A stretch of DNA of 9,197 nucleotides from Anaerolineaceae bacterium UBA5838 (lineage in GTDB: Bacteria; Chloroflexota; Anaerolineae; Anaerolineales; Anaerolineaceae). The position numbers were made by a program, and so were the translations under genes. The stretch's first letter is position 1. Each line of letters opens with the position of its first letter. The DNA lies in contig DJGU01000028.1 of the NCBI GenBank assembly GCA_002432795.1, positions 48,700 to 57,896 of the forward strand, read 5' to 3'. The notes under the pieces were generated by a model. It had not been told where the DNA came from, did no database searches, and was given only the letters and a program-made list of their open reading frames with translations. Shown here piece after piece: positions 5,794 to 9,197 of this stretch.

Positions 5794-8271
5794 TTATCGA
5801 CCGTAAATCAGCGAATATCGATTGAAAATTTCAACGATGTTCCGTATGTAAACTCTGGTTTCCTGGTACCGTATGGTGTTTAGGAAAACATCCGGGTCCT
5901 CGCCAGCAACTTTTGCCCAATTCATCACGTTTCCGGGGCCGGCGTTATAGGCTGCCAGGGCCAGGTAATCATTTCCCTCAAACACGTATAACATCCTGGC
6001 CAGGTAGTTGCTGCCAAGCTCTAAGTTGTAATAGGGCACATCCAGATCAGAAGCTACAAAATCAGGCAAATAGCCAGTTTCAATGGCAATTTGCTCCGCA
6101 GTGGCAGGCATCAGCTGCATGATCCCGCGCGCACCAACTCCAGAGGCAGCCTGTGCGCCAAAGTGGCTCTCCTGATAGATAACGCTCAGCAGCAGTAACA
6201 CAGAGAGGTCATATTTGTCTGCAGCAGCCTGGATCCATGGCAGGTAGTATGCTCCATATTCAATGTAGGTGAAATAGGGGGGGTATGCTGCTGAAAAAGG
6301 CGTGTCGGCGTAACCGGAGAGCCTGGCGATAATCTTGCTGGCTTCCAGAGCAGAGCGGTAATAGCCTCTTTCCAGGAATACTTTGATGAGTCTCAAAATG
6401 TCCAGCGCGTTATGCTGATTTTCATTGAGTAGAGCACTTAGTTCAGACGAAGCTTTCGCGTATAAGCCAAGCCGGTCAAACTCCATGGCTCGTACAAAGC
6501 TTGGGTGATTGAAAAGCTCCGAACTGTAATCCAGATTGGTATTCATTGGGAGGTTGAAGGCAGTCTTCAGCCACTCGCCTGCGGGGATGCGAAGATCTGG
6601 CAGGTCAAGTTCAAGCTTAATTTGCGCCGGCTCCTGGAAAGGTGAGCGACCTTCAAGTAATTCGGCTGCCCGGATGCCGTAATACCCATAAGGTGCCTGG
6701 TTGATCGCAGCTTGCCAGTTTAGCCGGGCTTCATCATCCTTCCCTTGTGCCTTGCTGATTTTGCCCAGCCAGAAATAGGCTGCTGAAAGTTCAAAAGGAT
6801 CAGCGCTCATTGGAATTATGCGGTTAAAATTGGCTGCCGCTTTTTCGAACTGACCCAGCTCGTAATAAACCGAGCCTCCAAAGAACAAACCGTTGAAAGC
6901 TTTTTCGGAGCTTGGGAACTCGAGCGCGATGCGCGTCCAGGATTCCGCAGCGGCTTGCTTTTGGTTATCAAACAACTGATAGCTTGCGGCAGTATCAAGC
7001 AGATCAGGGGCTTCCGCGTCAGAGTGAAGTTCTGCTGCCAGGCTGAGGGCGGTGTCGATTGCCAGCTGGATTTGCCCCAGGTAGCGGTTTTGGGTCTCGA
7101 TGATGGCTTGGATCGCGTCCATGCGATAGGAGCTGGTAGGATAACTGGTGATCAGCTCACTCCAGAGTTGAATTGCTGCTTTGTCCTCAGTTGTTCCACC
7201 AGAAAAATTTGCCTGCACACGTTCGTTGGACTCAAGACCCGCCAAAACCAAACCCTGCGCCCTCATGGCCATTCCCTTGTAGTAGAGGGCTTTGTCGATA
7301 TCCACATTGCTATTCGCGATGAAGCGGTCAAAGGCGTCAATGGCAAGCAGATATTGTCCGATGTAGTAGTTGATCAATCCGCGCTGCAATTCATTGACTT
7401 CCTGATTGGCATCCAGCAGTGCCAGCAGGGCTGAGTAACTGTCGTAGGCGTAGGGGAAATTATTGACAGCATCCTGGTAATAGCTATAGCCTTCTTCTTC
7501 CTGTCCACTCCCAATCAAAATGTGCCCGATCAGAAGATCCATTTGTGCCTTGGTGTAATCGCTGCCGGTTTTAAAGTAGATTTCTTTATAGATGTCAATC
7601 GCAGCCTGGTCTTGACCCAGATTTGCGTAACCAGACGCGACCTTCTGGGCGAGGGACAGATTGTCTGTTGAGGGGGCTGCCAGGTAGGCGGTTTTGTACG
7701 CCTCGAATGCCGCTTGTAATTGCCCATCTTCGTACAGCAAGTCGCCGATCTTTTCATAGACGTAGTGGTCAATTACGCCAGGTCGGGCTGCGGCATAAGC
7801 CTGAAATTCAGCTAAGGCATCCTCCGCGTGGTCATCTGCCAGGGCGATCTCGCCAAGGATGAGGTGGGCTCTGGCAGCCGGCAAGGTGGTGGGGTACTTC
7901 TGGATCAGATCATTCAAAATGCGGCTGGATTGATAATAATCTTCCTGTTTATAGAAGGTCAGACCCTGCCCAAAAAGCGCTGCGGCTTTGAACTCATCTG
8001 TGTCTTGCGGAAGCGTGCCTGAGTAAAGTTTATAGGCTTCGCGAAAATCGCCAAATGCCAGCGCAAGGTCAGCGTCTGTTATGGACGCCTCCGGGGTCGG
8101 AGCAATTTCAGCGACCGCTTCAGGAGTAAAAAACTGTTCAGGAACCTGAACTGTGGGTGAGGCAATTGCTGTCTCAGTTGGCACTGGCGGAGTTTTGATC
8201 TGACCGCAGCCACTGGCAAGCACGAGGCTGAGAATAACCGGAATGAATAAGCAACGGGAAGCAGATTTCAT
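5794..8271 (-). CDS. lipoprotein soluble lytic murein transglycosylase with TPR-like superhelix
   Basis: The 825-residue product starts with a lipoprotein signal peptide (MKSASR, a hydrophobic stretch, then LASGC with Cys22 as the lipidated residue), so it should be exported and membrane-anchored. A Pro/Thr-rich linker (about 23-65) leads into a long helical region of tetratricopeptide-like repeats (about 65-650, for example FGQGLTFYKQEDYYQSSRIL and FGGSVYYELGQFEKAAANF). The C-terminal SLT domain has the catalytic Glu701 in YQESHF, then GARGIMQLMPATA, a later ALAAYNAGPGNV and YQETRVYIRNI. Such enzymes cleave the MurNAc-GlcNAc bond of peptidoglycan, leaving 1,6-anhydro-MurNAc. The layout resembles Slt70: a helical superstructure plus a C-terminal lysozyme-like domain. 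The ATG at 8271 is preferred over an in-frame TTG at 8289, which lies inside the promoter. Transcription converges on ppdK. No ribosome binding site at usable spacing is seen. Confidence 0.95.
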   Translation of the reverse strand: MKSASRCLFIPVILSLVLASGCGQIKTPPVPTETAIASPTVQVPEQFFTPEAVAEIAPTPEASITDADLALAFGDFREAYKLYSGTLPQDTDEFKAAALFGQGLTFYKQEDYYQSSRILNDLIQKYPTTLPAARAHLILGEIALADDHAEDALAEFQAYAAARPGVIDHYVYEKIGDLLYEDGQLQAAFEAYKTAYLAAPSTDNLSLAQKVASGYANLGQDQAAIDIYKEIYFKTGSDYTKAQMDLLIGHILIGSGQEEEGYSYYQDAVNNFPYAYDSYSALLALLDANQEVNELQRGLINYYIGQYLLAIDAFDRFIANSNVDIDKALYYKGMAMRAQGLVLAGLESNERVQANFSGGTTEDKAAIQLWSELITSYPTSSYRMDAIQAIIETQNRYLGQIQLAIDTALSLAAELHSDAEAPDLLDTAASYQLFDNQKQAAAESWTRIALEFPSSEKAFNGLFFGGSVYYELGQFEKAAANFNRIIPMSADPFELSAAYFWLGKISKAQGKDDEARLNWQAAINQAPYGYYGIRAAELLEGRSPFQEPAQIKLELDLPDLRIPAGEWLKTAFNLPMNTNLDYSSELFNHPSFVRAMEFDRLGLYAKASSELSALLNENQHNALDILRLIKVFLERGYYRSALEASKIIARLSGYADTPFSAAYPPYFTYIEYGAYYLPWIQAAADKYDLSVLLLLSVIYQESHFGAQAASGVGARGIMQLMPATAEQIAIETGYLPDFVASDLDVPYYNLELGSNYLARMLYVFEGNDYLALAAYNAGPGNVMNWAKVAGEDPDVFLNTIRYQETRVYIRNIVEIFNRYSLIYGR

Positions 8272-8277
8272 TCCTGA

Positions 8278-8306
8278 CTTATAAACCAAAGGGTAGGGCT
8301 TGTCAA
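8278..8306 (-). promoter_or_regulatory. sigma70-type promoter of the lytic transglycosylase gene
   Basis: On the - strand a perfect TTGACA (8306-8301) is followed, after exactly 17 bases, by TATAAG (8283-8278), five of six matches to the -10 consensus. Six bases then separate the -10 from the ATG, so the usual start point falls on the A of the ATG at 8271. This is the strongest promoter match in the window and predicts a leaderless mRNA. Confidence 0.8.
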
Positions 8307-8395
8307 ATAGGACCGTAGTTAAAGTTCAAGTGCGTTAGCAGACTCTTACTTTGATCTTTAAGCGCACAATTTACACTGAACCGAATAAGCTTGGA

Positions 8396-8401
8396 TATAA
8401 T
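8396..8401 (+). promoter_or_regulatory. -10 element of the SIS-domain gene promoter
   Basis: A perfect TATAAT lies at 8396-8401, putting the start near 8408 and giving a leader of about 20 bases that contains the GGAGG ribosome site. The -35 is poor: TTTACA (8370-8375) is 20 bases away, longer than usual, and the hexamer at 17 bases (ACACTG) matches little. An activator or a weak promoter would both fit. Confidence 0.55.
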
Positions 8402-8417
8402 CACTACAATTTACGAT

Positions 8418-8422
8418 GGAGG
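8418..8422 (+). promoter_or_regulatory. ribosome binding site deciding the SIS gene start
   Basis: GGAGG lies 5 bases before the ATG at 8428. It overlaps an earlier in-frame ATG at 8416, which has no ribosome site of its own and would leave a leader of only about 8 bases, so 8428 is the preferred start. Confidence 0.75.
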
Positions 8423-8427
8423 TTCAG

Positions 8428-9177
8428 ATGAGAAGTTGGCAACGCTACTTTGAAGTAATGCAGGAGGTGGTGGAGGATGTTCTCAAGACACAAGAAGCCA
8501 ATATCACAAAGGCTGCGGAAATCCTCACAAACACCACCAAGGATAATGGAATCATTCATCTGTTTGGATCGGGGCATTCCAGCCTGATAGCAGAGGATGT
8601 GTTTTGGCGTGCTGCTACATTAGCGAACGTGCATGCGATTTTTGAGTCAGCTGTGGCGGGTGTTAATGAAGTTACCAAAACCAGCAAGCTTGAAAAGCTT
8701 GAGGGCATTGGCAGGGTACTCGTGGAATACAACCGCGTTCTTCCTCCAGATGCTATGATCTGTATCTCCAACTCTGGCAACAATGCCGCCACAATTGATG
8801 TGGCTTTAGGAGCCAAAGAACGGGGCGTGCCTGTGATAGCAATCACCAACATCAGCTACGCCGATCAGCTTACCACCCACCACAGCAGCGGCAAGAAACT
8901 GAAGGATGTGGCAGATGTCGTGATCGACAATTGCTCGCTTTATGGCGACGCCGCGATTGAGCTTGCGGGTCTCTCCCAGAAAGTTGGAGCCACCTCCACC
9001 ATACCAGCCGCTTTCATTGTGCCTGCTCTGCTGGTGCAGACCTGTGAGAATCTTCTTGAATCAGGTATTGAGCCAGATGTTTACTACAATGGGCATCTTG
9101 CTTATGAGGACCCCAGCATCAAGCTGCATAACGACGCCCTGGTTGACAAGTATTTCTATAGAATGCGCAATTTATAA
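8428..9177 (+). CDS. SIS (sugar isomerase) domain protein, UPF0309-like
   Basis: The 249-residue cytoplasmic protein contains one SIS domain, a fold that binds phosphosugars. Marks are HLFGSGHSS (44-52) with the following EDVFWRAATLANV, ISNSGNNAATIDVALGAKERGVPVIAIT (113-140) with the SIS-typical Ser-Asn-Ser-Gly, DVVIDNCSLYGDAAIEL (163-179), and KVGATSTIPAAFIVPALLV. The order and the DN-x(3)-GDA motif resemble the UPF0309 group rather than MurQ, GmhA or GlmS. Members are often found with amino-sugar or sugar-alcohol genes, but the reaction, if any, is not established to my knowledge. It is transcribed away from the lytic transglycosylase gene. GGAG at 9182-9185, just past the stop, may be the ribosome site of another gene outside the window, which would make this the first gene of an operon. 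Confidence 0.88.
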   Translation: MRSWQRYFEVMQEVVEDVLKTQEANITKAAEILTNTTKDNGIIHLFGSGHSSLIAEDVFWRAATLANVHAIFESAVAGVNEVTKTSKLEKLEGIGRVLVEYNRVLPPDAMICISNSGNNAATIDVALGAKERGVPVIAITNISYADQLTTHHSSGKKLKDVADVVIDNCSLYGDAAIELAGLSQKVGATSTIPAAFIVPALLVQTCENLLESGIEPDVYYNGHLAYEDPSIKLHNDALVDKYFYRMRNL

Positions 9178-9197
9178 AACCGGAGTTTCTCATTTTA

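Noticed and set aside
5695..5883. Small + strand open frame of 62 codons at the end of the transglycosylase gene
   Set aside because: About half is antisense to the transglycosylase C-terminus, there is no ribosome site and the protein has no recognisable feature.
8272..8289. TTG at 8289 as the transglycosylase start
   Set aside because: It lies between the -35 and -10 elements of a near-consensus promoter, so it would not be transcribed from that promoter.

Overview
The window holds an ordinary-looking piece of bacterial chromosome with six protein genes, tightly spaced, of about balanced base composition. No RNA gene, mobile element, CRISPR array or integrated element is visible. The gene set (a pyruvate phosphate dikinase with an internal insertion, a TPR-rich lipoprotein lytic transglycosylase, a UPF0309-type SIS protein and a CCA-type nucleotidyltransferase without an obvious HD domain) and the lack of pathway-level operons suggest an anaerobic Chloroflexota bacterium, perhaps Anaerolineae. 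That placement is a judgement from memory of protein style and is not shown by any marker gene here.

Left block (1-2452, + strand): the 3' part of a class II tRNA nucleotidyltransferase/poly(A) polymerase-family gene, overlapping by 20 bp an alpha/beta hydrolase gene, which is followed after 6 bp by a nitroreductase-family gene. The spacing implies one transcript. The three products do not form an obvious pathway. The 225 bp after it contain the likely promoter and a strong Shine-Dalgarno for the next gene.

Centre (2678-5571, + strand): ppdK, a monocistronic pyruvate phosphate dikinase gene ending in a clear rho-independent terminator. It interconverts pyruvate and phosphoenolpyruvate using ATP/AMP and Pi/PPi, central to glycolysis or gluconeogenesis in anaerobes. 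It carries about 50 extra residues near the start of its C-terminal barrel. Between its terminator and the convergent gene lies about 220 bp of non-coding DNA with a near-perfect long inverted repeat.

Right block: a long lipoprotein lytic transglycosylase gene on the - strand (8271-5794), and divergently from it a SIS-domain phosphosugar-binding protein gene (8428-9177, + strand). The 156 bp between them carry two outward promoters. The transglycosylase promoter is a near-consensus sigma70-type site placed so that the predicted transcription start is the A of the ATG, which predicts a leaderless mRNA. The two divergent genes could both touch amino-sugar or cell-wall metabolism, but that link is inference. 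I found no convincing undescribed system; the most useful observations are the leaderless promoter, the PPDK insertion and the intergenic inverted repeat.
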